From NCBI GenBank assembly GCA_965243755.1, contig CBDEVW010000003.1, forward strand, positions 1,860,001 to 1,924,000: DNA of 64,000 bases. The letters are read 5' to 3'. Of the stretch, positions 25,754 to 33,636 are shown in pieces. The DNA comes from JANSWY01 sp965243755 (GTDB lineage: Bacteria; Bacteroidota; Bacteroidia; Cytophagales; Cyclobacteriaceae). Position numbers and translations under genes: made by a program. The notes below the pieces were generated by a model that had not been told where the DNA came from, did not search any database, and saw only the letters and a program-made list of their open reading frames with translations. Each line of letters begins with the position of its first letter. The first letter of the stretch is position 1.

Positions 25754-26467
25754 TTAAACTAGTGTATTATCCTTGGCATTGATGTTTTCAGATACAATCT
25801 GACCATCAAATAAGTGGATCACGCGGTGTGCATATTCAGCATCTATAGGTGAGTGCGTTACCATTACCACTGTTGTTCCAGACTCATTGAGATCAGTGAG
25901 AAGGGTCATAACTTCCTGACCGTTTGCTGAGTCAAGGTTACCAGTAGGCTCATCCGCCAGAATTAGTTTTGGCTTAGCAACTACAGCTCTTGAAATTGCC
26001 ACTCTTTGTTGCTGACCACCGGACAATTGTTGAGGGAAGTGATTCCTTCGGTGCATAATTTTCATTTGCTCCATCACTTCTTCAACTCTCTTCTTCCTTT
26101 CAGCAGCTGAGTATTTCAGGTAAATGAGCGGTAGTTCGATATTTTCAAAAACAGTCAATTCATCAATGAGGTTGAAGCTCTGGAATACAAATCCAATGTT
26201 GGCTTTTCTAAGATCCGCCCTTTTTCTTTCATTGTATCCAGAAATTTCCTGTCCGGTGAAATAAAATTCACCTTCCGAAGGATTATCAAGTAGGCCGATA
26301 ATATTTAACAAAGTTGATTTACCACATCCTGATGGTCCCATGATGGCAACAAATTCGCCTTCCTTAACTTCCAAATTGACACCAGCCAGAGCTGTAGTTT
26401 CAATTTCGTCAGTATAATAAAATTTCTTTAAGCCCTGGGTTTTGATTAGGTTATTTGAGTTTTCCAT
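25754..26467 (-). CDS. ABC transporter ATP-binding protein (MacB/LolD type)
   Basis: A 237-residue ATPase of the MacB/LolD/FtsE class. Walker A is GPSGCGKST, the signature LSGGQQQRVAISRAV, Walker B LILADEPTGNLDS, and the switch histidine lies in MVTHSP. The LIDELTVFENIELPL stretch is typical of MacB-type ATPases that power lipoprotein or drug extrusion. No FtsX/MacB permease lies in this operon or elsewhere in the window, so its membrane partner must be encoded elsewhere. Confidence 0.92.
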   Translation of the reverse strand: MENSNNLIKTQGLKKFYYTDEIETTALAGVNLEVKEGEFVAIMGPSGCGKSTLLNIIGLLDNPSEGEFYFTGQEISGYNERKRADLRKANIGFVFQSFNLIDELTVFENIELPLIYLKYSAAERKKRVEEVMEQMKIMHRRNHFPQQLSGGQQQRVAISRAVVAKPKLILADEPTGNLDSANGQEVMTLLTDLNESGTTVVMVTHSPIDAEYAHRVIHLFDGQIVSENINAKDNTLV

Positions 26468-26510
26468 GGTAATTATTTTGATTAATTAATATCTAATTTT
26501 AATGTTTTTA

Positions 26511-27761
26511 TTATTTAAAGACCAACCTGTCTTTATCTTCATATCCTTCATAGGAAGAGACCACAACTTTTTCACCAGGTTGCAGTCCTTGAAGCACCTG
26601 ATAATATCTTGGACTTTGCATCCCCAAACGAATGTCTCTTCTTGTTGCGAAATCACCGGACGGATCTACTACGAAAATCCAGTTTCCTCCAGTAGTGTTG
26701 TAAAAGCTTCCTCTTGGTATCTGTACAGCTTGTACATCCTCGCTCAATTGTAATTTGATCTGAAGCGTTTGTCCTCTTCTGATGCCAGATGGTATAGTAT
26801 CTAAAAATGCCAGATCTACCTGAAAAAGTCCATTGTTTACTTCGGGGTAAATTTTTGTCAATTCCAACCCGTAAGTGCTCCCGGCAAAATCGAAAGTTCC
26901 TTTCAGGCCTTCATATATTCTGGCAATGTAGTGCTCATCTATGTTTGCCCTTACTTTGTAGCCGCTCACATCATCAATCTGACCGATATTTTGGCCAGGG
27001 TTAATGGATTCACCAACTTCTACATCGATAGATGACAATCTACCAGTAATTGGAGCTTTAATGTATAAGTTCTCAAGATTAGCCTTAATCATCTCCAGGT
27101 TTTCCCGGGTTCTTTTAAGAGTAGCTTCTGTTTGTCTGATCTGCACAACTGCATTCAGACTATCGAAACGTTGCGATTCTACTTCAATCTTTCTGTTGGA
27201 AACCAGACGGTCGTATTCCCTTTTGATATTTAGGAATTCCTGTTCAGAGAGTACTTTCTCTTCGTACAAAGGTTTGCTTCTATTGTAGTTATCCCGAGCC
27301 GCATCAATTTGATAATCTAGTTCAGTCAATCTTCTTTTCAGATCAAACTGATTCCTTTGTAGACTCAGTTTTGTATTTTCAAGGTTATTGACAAGGATAA
27401 ATGCCTGGGTCTCTTCACGAACAAAGCTCTGGAGCAGGTTGTTGTTACTCAATTTCAGAATGGTATCGCCTTTATTGATTAAGATACCACCATCATAAAA
27501 CTTTTTCTCAACCACTCCTCCTTCTATGGCATCCAGCCTGATGGTTTTGATAGGGAGCACATTACCATCAACCGGAATAAATTCTCTGAAGTCACCTTCA
27601 AACACTTCTGAAATATTGATTTTGTCAGCTGATACATTGAGTTTGGATCCGCCTGAGGCAAATATGAAACTGTAGATCACAAATAATCCAAACGCTGAAA
27701 TTAATCCTATAGTGATTAGTCTTTTTACTGTCCACTTTTTCTTTTTAATCTTTCGGTCCAT
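26511..27761 (-). CDS. HlyD/MacA-family periplasmic adaptor
   Basis: A 416-residue membrane fusion protein that bridges an inner membrane transporter and TolC. One N-terminal membrane helix (about residues 15-31) is followed by a lipoyl-like half, a long coiled-coil hairpin (about residues 110-210, including LVNNLENTKLSLQRNQFDLK), a second lipoyl half (LYIKAPITGRLSSIDVEVGE) and beta-barrel domains. It is first in the adaptor-ATPase-tolC run. Confidence 0.9.
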   Translation of the reverse strand: MDRKIKKKKWTVKRLITIGLISAFGLFVIYSFIFASGGSKLNVSADKINISEVFEGDFREFIPVDGNVLPIKTIRLDAIEGGVVEKKFYDGGILINKGDTILKLSNNNLLQSFVREETQAFILVNNLENTKLSLQRNQFDLKRRLTELDYQIDAARDNYNRSKPLYEEKVLSEQEFLNIKREYDRLVSNRKIEVESQRFDSLNAVVQIRQTEATLKRTRENLEMIKANLENLYIKAPITGRLSSIDVEVGESINPGQNIGQIDDVSGYKVRANIDEHYIARIYEGLKGTFDFAGSTYGLELTKIYPEVNNGLFQVDLAFLDTIPSGIRRGQTLQIKLQLSEDVQAVQIPRGSFYNTTGGNWIFVVDPSGDFATRRDIRLGMQSPRYYQVLQGLQPGEKVVVSSYEGYEDKDRLVFK

Positions 27762-27790
27762 TGGTAATAGTTATGTAAGTGCTTACCCCC

Positions 27791-27808
27791 ATGCCAATAA
27801 GAATGCCA
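27791..27808 (-). promoter_or_regulatory. possible sigma-54-type promoter of the efflux operon
   Basis: Minus strand TGGCAT, 5 nt, TTGGCAT resembles the sigma-54 consensus TGGCAC-N5-TTGCA but the GG-to-GC spacing is 11 rather than 10. It is 30 bp upstream of the adaptor ATG, and an NtrC-type activator is encoded 2 kb away. No TAnnTTTG element is seen here. Weak call. Confidence 0.3.
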
Positions 27809-27932
27809 CTAATCATAAAAAGCTGTAAATGAGCGAATTAAACAAATTGAAAGGAAGCGAAAGGGTTTAAGTTGTACTCCTACGGGACAGAAAAGTGTTC
27901 ATTTTCGACCAGTTTCAGAAACGAAAAGGCAC

Positions 27933-27961
27933 AAAAAAAGGTTCAGGTCTCCACCTGAACC
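27933..27961 (-). terminator. terminator downstream of the OmpA-family gene
   Basis: Minus strand GGTTCAGGT, loop GGAG, ACCTGAACC, then seven T: a 9-bp perfect stem with a U-run. It lies 233 bp after the OmpA-family stop. The 27,962-28,193 stretch between them is AT-rich, with no convincing coding sequence, so it is probably a long 3' untranslated region. Confidence 0.8.
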
Positions 27962-28193
27962 CCAAGGTCAAAAACTCAAAATAAAAAGGACTAATCAAAT
28001 CTTAATCCACAACAACAACTCGAATATAATGCATTTTTTTGTAAAACGAAATTAATCAAGGGTAAACCAACTTAATTTGACAGTCTTAATTACTCTCCGA
28101 ATAATCTGTTGTACATCATCTAATCTTTTAATCCCAAATTGAAGTAAAAAGTTCCCTGATTCATCAAATTTGAAGTATCTGTAACTATAGAAC

Positions 28194-28913
28194 TTACAGA
28201 ATTCTGATCTCAGTTCGTCTATTTTCTTTGTGCTCTTCTTCTGAGCATTCCACCCCTTCCTTGCAATGGTTCAACAATTGGTCCTCACCATATCCCTTCG
28301 GTGTAATTCTTTCAGGCGCAATGCCACTATCCATCAAATACTGCGCTACAGATTCAGCCCTCTTCTGAGATAATTTCCTATTATAGGTCTCTGAACCACT
28401 CGCATCTGTATGAGAAGCAATCTCAATTTCAATTGATGGATTGTCAGTCATAAATCTTACTAACTTTTCCAATTCTCCGATTGATTCTAAACTGATCTCT
28501 TCACTATTTTTTTCGTAATAGATATTACTCAATTCAAACTTCTCCCCTGCAACTATTTTCTTTAATGCAATGGTATGAGTAAGGATATCTTTGTCACTGA
28601 CATCCTCAAATTGGATGGTGTCTCTTAAAGTATAATAACCAATTTTGGAAACAGTAATATAGTATTGCTTGCGGGGTTCGATTTTATAATTACCAGTGGA
28701 CCTATCGGCCAGGACCAATGAAAAATCGCTGTTTTGAACTTTTATAATCGGGTATTTTACTGTTTTGCCAGTTGCTTCTTCTTTAGCATGAAAAACTATC
28801 TCCTGATAAGATTTGGGGTCATTCATTGGAGAATATTCCTGCATGCTATAGGCATAATTCGGCGCTGAGATAATAGCAAAAAATGCCAGGATTAAACCTA
28901 ATTTGCGAGTCAT
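28194..28913 (-). CDS. OmpA-family outer membrane/peptidoglycan-binding protein
   Basis: A 239-residue protein with signal peptide (about residues 1-24). A beta-rich middle domain (about 27-120) resembles a carboxypeptidase-regulatory/PEGA-like fold: FHAKEEATGKTVKYPIIKV, then KQYYITVSKIGYYTLRDTI. The C-terminal OmpA domain has IEIASHTDASGSETYNRKLS and SQKRAESVAQYLMDSG, the peptidoglycan-binding signature. There is no N-terminal barrel, so it is probably periplasmic or anchored by partners. Monocistronic, with its own -7 element and terminator. Confidence 0.88.
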   Translation of the reverse strand: MTRKLGLILAFFAIISAPNYAYSMQEYSPMNDPKSYQEIVFHAKEEATGKTVKYPIIKVQNSDFSLVLADRSTGNYKIEPRKQYYITVSKIGYYTLRDTIQFEDVSDKDILTHTIALKKIVAGEKFELSNIYYEKNSEEISLESIGELEKLVRFMTDNPSIEIEIASHTDASGSETYNRKLSQKRAESVAQYLMDSGIAPERITPKGYGEDQLLNHCKEGVECSEEEHKENRRTEIRIL

Positions 28914-28938
28914 AGTTACATTTAAAGTTTCAATAATT

Positions 28939-28946
28939 CAAAATTA
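28939..28946 (-). promoter_or_regulatory. -7 promoter element of the OmpA-family gene
   Basis: TAATTTTG on the minus strand, an exact TAnnTTTG match, 25 bp upstream of the ATG. No clear -33 TTTG. Confidence 0.5.
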
Positions 28947-29051
28947 ACTATAGCTGATACCATATATGTAGCTTTTCGACGAACCTTGTTAAATCCGGGG
29001 ATGAATCAGGGAAATTCTTAGACGAAAGAAAATGTGAATTTTGAGACCAAT

Positions 29052-29086
29052 AAAAAAGGAGCTGGCAGGTAAAACCTGACAACTCC
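29052..29086 (-). terminator. orphan terminator-like hairpin, minus strand
   Basis: Minus strand: a stem made of GGAG/CTCC, CA/TG and CAGGT/ACCTG with two mismatches and a short loop, followed by six T. No protein gene on the minus strand lies upstream within the roughly 700 bp to the response regulator. It may end an unrecognised small RNA or an antisense transcript. Confidence 0.45.
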
Positions 29087-29485
29087 ATAACCGAGCACAT
29101 AAAATTTCTGTGATATCCTGAATGCATTTTTAGAACTTCTCCATGCGTTTCCATAGCCAATCGAAAAGGCTTGGTGTCTTTTGCAAAAGGATATACATGT
29201 TCCTATTGGAACTCAGAAACTAGATTAGAAAAACTTTTGAAATGAATGGGTATAATGAAATGAGTGTATTCATTGCGTAATTGTTTAGTTTAAGTAATTT
29301 AACCGCCGACCAAGGCAAGGATTATTAGAACTCAAATATTTCGCTTAATTTAGTGAAATATTCCATTTTATTAAAGAAAGCCATCAACAAATTATCTAAT
29401 TATTTAGCTGAAAAATCCTGTTAGTCTTCACTGGTGGGCAGTTTGTAGAAAAAATCCAACACCCTGATCGAAAAAAATAAGTCAT

Positions 29486-29505
29486 TTATTATCATATGAT
29501 AATAA
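29486..29505. promoter_or_regulatory. 20-bp perfect palindrome (operator candidate)
   Basis: TTATTATCATATGATAATAA is its own reverse complement over 20 bp. It ends 6 bp before the TATTTTTG -7 element of the two-component operon, so it covers the -33 region. This is where a dimeric repressor or activator would bind. Confidence 0.5.
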
Positions 29506-29511
29506 TTATAT

Positions 29512-29519
29512 TATTTTTG
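29512..29519 (+). promoter_or_regulatory. -7 promoter element of the two-component operon
   Basis: TATTTTTG, an exact TAnnTTTG match. Its -33 position is occupied by the palindrome rather than TTTG, suggesting activator-dependent or repressed transcription. The implied leader is about 250 nt to the GTG start of the regulator. Confidence 0.45.
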
Positions 29520-29546
29520 TAATGCGTAATTAGTTTAATTATGTTT

Positions 29547-29597
29547 TGGCCAGTCATGGTTGGGTTGCCGACCATTTTTACCTTACCTGACTGGCCA
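29547..29597 (+). other. leader inverted repeat upstream of the response regulator
   Basis: TGGCCAGTCA (29547-29556) and TGACTGGCCA (29588-29597) are perfect 10-bp inverted repeats. Between them TGGT/ACCA forms a nested stem around TGGGTTGCCG. In the transcript this would be a branched or bulged hairpin about 30 nt downstream of the predicted start. It has no U-tract, so it is not a terminator. Function unknown. Confidence 0.5.
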
Positions 29598-29777
29598 TCT
29601 CATATTCCCTCTCAGAATATTTCTCAACTCCCATAAAAATTATCTTGTTCGCTATTGCAATCATATTGTGTTCGAATACGGACAATACACTTTTTATTTA
29701 TTAACTTTCCTGATCAGAATCGCACATTTTCCCCATTGGCACAGTTTCTGGGATGTGTGCATAAAAACTTAAAATAC

Positions 29778-31151
29778 GTGGACAAAGAACTCGGTAAGAT
29801 CTTAATAATTGATGATGACGAAGATGTATTGCTTGCTGCTAAAATGCTGTTGAAAAAACATGCACAGGAAGTAATCATAGAAAAAAACCCAAAAAAGATA
29901 CCATTTTTACTCAACCATGACACTTATGATGTGATCCTTCTGGACATGAACTTCAGTCATGACACCACAAGTGGGAAAGAGGGATTCTATTGGTTGGAAC
30001 AGATACTAGAAAGAGATCCCCAGGCTGTAGTAATTCTGATAACAGCATTTGGTGATGTTGAAATGGCTGTCAGAGCACTAAAAGAAGGAGCCACCGATTT
30101 TGTGCTGAAACCATGGCAAAATGAAAAACTGATTGCTACATTGGCTACCGCCAGCAAGCTCAAGAAATCCTATAAGGAAGTAGACAACCTTAAGCAAACC
30201 AAAAAAGCGCTGCAGGATGATAGTAATCTTCCCTTTAAGGATATAATCGGTGAGAGCAAAGCAATCAAAGACGTCTTTAACATCATTGACAAAGTAGCGA
30301 AAACAGATGCTAATGTATTAATCTTAGGTGAAAATGGAACTGGTAAAGAACTGATTGCCAGAGCTATCCACCAAAAATCCCTAAGGAAAGACAATGTATT
30401 CATTAGTGTTGATATGGGAGCTATAACTGAGACATTATTTGAATCGGAGCTCTTCGGTCACAAAAAAGGTTCTTTCACAGATGCCAAAGAAGACAGACCA
30501 GGTCGGTTTGAGGTAGCCAGCGGCGGCTCTCTCTTTTTGGATGAAATTGGCAACCTTAGTATGCCATTGCAATCAAAATTATTGACTGCATTACAGAGCA
30601 GACAAGTCACCAGAATTGGAGCCAATAAGCCTATTCCGATTGATATTAGATTAATCTGTGCCACCAATATGCCTTTGTATGACATGGTGGAAGAAAATAC
30701 ATTCAGGCAAGATTTGGTGTATCGAATCAACACGGTAGAAATCAGGTTACCGGCACTGCGGGAAAGACAGGAGGATATTCCTTTATTGACTGATCATTTC
30801 ATACAGATGTATAGTCAGAAATACAGGAAACCAACCAAAAAGATATCGCAATCTGGCATTAAGAAACTTCAAAAGTATCATTGGCCGGGAAACATCAGGG
30901 AGTTGCAGCATGCCATTGAGAGAGCAATCATTATGTCTGAAAATCAAGTGCTTACCCCAGATGATTTCTTCTTCCTTATGCAGAAATCTGAGAATGGTGA
31001 TGTACTGGAAAGCTTTAATCTGGATGATGTAGAAAAAACTGTTATTCAAAAAGCGATCAACAAGCATAATGGCAATATCTCCAAAGCCGCCAAAGAATTA
31101 GGATTAACCAGAGCCTCATTATACAGAAGACTTGAAAAACATGGGCTTTAA
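29778..31151 (+). CDS. sigma-54-dependent response regulator (NtrC family)
   Basis: About 457 residues from the GTG at 29778, chosen because the receiver domain begins at once (KILIIDDDEDV, with phospho-acceptor D56 in ILLDMNFS). An ATG at 29655 would add 41 residues of poor quality. The AAA+ domain has Walker A GENGTGKE and Walker B GGSLFLDEIGNL. The sigma-54 contact loop reads GSFTDA instead of GAFTGA. The C-terminal Fis-type helix-turn-helix is NGNISKAAKELGLTRASLYR. It is followed by an overlapping histidine kinase gene, its likely partner. Confidence 0.92.
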   Translation: MDKELGKILIIDDDEDVLLAAKMLLKKHAQEVIIEKNPKKIPFLLNHDTYDVILLDMNFSHDTTSGKEGFYWLEQILERDPQAVVILITAFGDVEMAVRALKEGATDFVLKPWQNEKLIATLATASKLKKSYKEVDNLKQTKKALQDDSNLPFKDIIGESKAIKDVFNIIDKVAKTDANVLILGENGTGKELIARAIHQKSLRKDNVFISVDMGAITETLFESELFGHKKGSFTDAKEDRPGRFEVASGGSLFLDEIGNLSMPLQSKLLTALQSRQVTRIGANKPIPIDIRLICATNMPLYDMVEENTFRQDLVYRINTVEIRLPALRERQEDIPLLTDHFIQMYSQKYRKPTKKISQSGIKKLQKYHWPGNIRELQHAIERAIIMSENQVLTPDDFFFLMQKSENGDVLESFNLDDVEKTVIQKAINKHNGNISKAAKELGLTRASLYRRLEKHGL

Positions 31152-32508
31152 TAACCTGAGGGTCAATGTGATAGTGAGAGTGATTTTACTTTCTCTCACT
31201 ATATTATTATTCACCCATTTATTCTACAATGAGTCTTACACTTTTACCAAAGTGCTGGTGTTTTTGCTGGCTGCTTTTCAGGTAGGGTTGTTGATCAATT
31301 ATCTTGACAAGAGTAACAAAGAAGTCATTGGTTTTCTGGAAAGTATCAAATATGATGACTTTTCACATACATATCCCAATAGAAAAGGAAACTCCACACT
31401 AAATCTACTCTACAAGGAATTCAATAATGTCATTAAAAAGTTTCGAGAGATAAGAGCAGAAAAGGAAGCGCAACACCAGTACCTGAAGACAATTGTACAG
31501 CATGTTGGTATTGGAATAATCACATTTGATACCGATGGCGAGATTCAGATCATGAATACAGCAGCAAAGCGATTGCTCAATATCAGCCAGATTAAAAACA
31601 TCAGGCAATTATCTAATTTAAGTACACAACTGGTAGATAGCTTTAATGCCCTCAAAACCGGAGGAAGAGATTTGATCAAGGTCTCTAAAGATGGGGAAGA
31701 TTTTCAGCTGGCCATTTATGCCATTGAATTGTCCATGCAGGGAAAAGAATTTAAGTTGATCTCCTTACAGAACATCCAAAGTGAACTCGAGGAGAAAGAA
31801 ATGGAGGCCTGGCAAAACCTGATCAGGGTATTGACTCATGAGATTATGAACTCAGTAACACCTATCAGTTCACTGGCTAATACCGTAGAAACTGAACTCA
31901 ATAATCAGTTGAATAATGAGTTGGACATCAATCAGATCACTAATGAAGAGGTAGAAGACCTTCATCTTGCCGTAAAGACCATTCACAGGAGAAGTGAAAG
32001 CCTGATCAAGTTTGTGAGTGATTTCAGAAACATGACCAGAATTACACTGCCAAATTTCGAGCACATCAAAGTGAAGGATTTATTTGATCATGTCATTACA
32101 TTACTGCAACACGACATGAAGCAGGCCGGCATTGATTTGAGTCTGGATATTGACGATCAACTCGTTTTTAGTGTAGATCAGGAGCAAGTAGAGCAGGTGG
32201 TGATTAACCTGATTAAAAATGCGATTCAGGCTATTGCCAGTGATGACAAGGAACTCAGAAAAATAACCATAAACGCCCGCAAAGAAAGCAACAGTGTGCT
32301 GATTACAATTGATGATACCGGGCCAGGCATTGAAGAAGACGCATTAAAGAAAATATTTATCCCGTTCTTCACTACCAAGAAAAATGGATCAGGAATTGGC
32401 CTGAGTCTTTCAAAACAAATCATCAGAAATCATAAAGGGACCATCAATGTAGAGTCTGAGTTGGGCAAGGGCACTGAATTTTCACTTCGTTTCCCATACT
32501 ACGGATAA
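31132..32508 (+). CDS. sensor histidine kinase (NtrB-like)
   Basis: A 458-residue membrane kinase. Two N-terminal helices (about residues 12-25 and 33-50) with almost no extracytoplasmic loop imply sensing in or near the membrane or in the cytoplasm. A PAS-like region (about 105-220) follows, then the H-box LTHEIMNSVTPI with H236, N-box EQVVINLIKNAIQAI, G1 DDTGPGIEED, and G2 GSGIGLSLS. It overlaps the response regulator by 20 bp. Confidence 0.9.
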   Translation: MKNMGFNNLRVNVIVRVILLSLTILLFTHLFYNESYTFTKVLVFLLAAFQVGLLINYLDKSNKEVIGFLESIKYDDFSHTYPNRKGNSTLNLLYKEFNNVIKKFREIRAEKEAQHQYLKTIVQHVGIGIITFDTDGEIQIMNTAAKRLLNISQIKNIRQLSNLSTQLVDSFNALKTGGRDLIKVSKDGEDFQLAIYAIELSMQGKEFKLISLQNIQSELEEKEMEAWQNLIRVLTHEIMNSVTPISSLANTVETELNNQLNNELDINQITNEEVEDLHLAVKTIHRRSESLIKFVSDFRNMTRITLPNFEHIKVKDLFDHVITLLQHDMKQAGIDLSLDIDDQLVFSVDQEQVEQVVINLIKNAIQAIASDDKELRKITINARKESNSVLITIDDTGPGIEEDALKKIFIPFFTTKKNGSGIGLSLSKQIIRNHKGTINVESELGKGTEFSLRFPYYG

Positions 32509-32556
32509 ATTTATTCCATCATCCGGCTATATTTGCCTGAATCATATAAGCCCGGT

Positions 32557-33627
32557 GTGAAATTCTTATTTATCGTCCAAGGTGAAGGAAGAGGTCATAT
32601 GACCCAAACGATTTCGCTTCACGAAATTTTGTCTAAAGCTGGCCATGAAGTCGTGCATGTTTTTTTGGGAAGAAGCAACCGTAGGGCCATTCCGGAATTT
32701 TTCACCAATAAGTTATCCGATGTACCGATAGAAGGAATTGCAAGCCCAAATTTTGTGACTGATAAGAATAACAAATCAGTTAAAATATTCCCTTCTATTA
32801 TAAAAAATCTGCAAAAACTAAGTGTGTTTAGAAAGTCGCTCCGGCGGATTGATGATGTAGTGAAAGAAAAAGAACCTGATGTTATTGTCAATTTCTACGA
32901 TTTTATTGGTGGAATATACAATCGATGGTACAAGCCTTCTGCCAGATTTTATTGTATTGGGCATCAATACCTGATGAATCACCCCGATTTTCCGTTTGCC
33001 AAAGGCGGACCTTTCGATCGGTTTTTTATGAAGCAGGCTAATAACATTACAGCATGGGGTGCAGATCAGTTAATAGCCTTAAGTTTCATGCCCTACAGGG
33101 AAGTACAAGGGCTTACGATTGTCCCACCACTACTACGGAGTGAACTGGCTCAGCTAAATGCAACTTCCGGAGATTTTGTGTTGGTTTATATGGTCAATGA
33201 TGGGTATGGAGAAGAGGTGAAAACATTTCATGAAAATCACCCTGACATTAAATTGTTTTGTTTTTGGGACAGAAAGGGAGCCCCAAAAGAAGACAAAATA
33301 GACGATACCCTCACATTCCATCAGCTGGATGACAAGAAGTTTTTAGAGAAGATGGCAAGCTGTAAAGCATATGCCAGTACTGCGGGATTTGAATCTGTGT
33401 GTGAAGCAATGTACCTGGGAAAACCTGTGATGATGGTACCTGTCAATAAACAATATGAGCAGGCATGCAACGCGCTTGATGGTGCCCAGGCTGGTGCTGG
33501 AATTGCCAGTAATGAATTTAATATTTCCAGGCTAATTGATTACATTCCAGAACATAAGGACATCTCCTCTTCTTTTCGATGTTGGCAAAGTCAGACTGAG
33601 AAGATGATGCTCGATGCACTTACCTAA
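32557..33627 (+). CDS. MurG-like glycosyltransferase (Glyco_trans_1_3 type)
   Basis: About 356 residues from the GTG at 32557, which puts the Rossmann strand KFLFIVQGEGRGHMTQTISL at the N-terminus; TTG at 32533 would add eight residues. GEGRGHMTQ matches the glycine-rich loop of GT-B transferases related to MurG/UGT. The donor-site region is ACKAYASTAGFESVCEAMYLG with the conserved glutamate. It is 48 bp after the kinase gene and followed by two unknown genes, so it may belong with them. The acceptor is unknown. Confidence 0.8.
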   Translation: MKFLFIVQGEGRGHMTQTISLHEILSKAGHEVVHVFLGRSNRRAIPEFFTNKLSDVPIEGIASPNFVTDKNNKSVKIFPSIIKNLQKLSVFRKSLRRIDDVVKEKEPDVIVNFYDFIGGIYNRWYKPSARFYCIGHQYLMNHPDFPFAKGGPFDRFFMKQANNITAWGADQLIALSFMPYREVQGLTIVPPLLRSELAQLNATSGDFVLVYMVNDGYGEEVKTFHENHPDIKLFCFWDRKGAPKEDKIDDTLTFHQLDDKKFLEKMASCKAYASTAGFESVCEAMYLGKPVMMVPVNKQYEQACNALDGAQAGAGIASNEFNISRLIDYIPEHKDISSSFRCWQSQTEKMMLDALT

Positions 33628-33636
33628 ACTATTGTT

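Noticed and set aside
28948..29160. 70-residue minus-strand open frame
   Set aside because: Its composition is irregular, it has no start context, and it is crossed by the terminator-like hairpin at 29052-29086.
29547..29597. Integron attC site (GTTGGGT resembles GTTRRRY)
   Set aside because: The paired RYYYAAC core and a nearby integrase or cassette are missing; treated as a leader hairpin instead.
29655..29777. Upstream ATG start adding 41 residues to the response regulator
   Set aside because: The extra residues are not receiver-like and the GTG at 29778 puts the first beta strand at the usual position.
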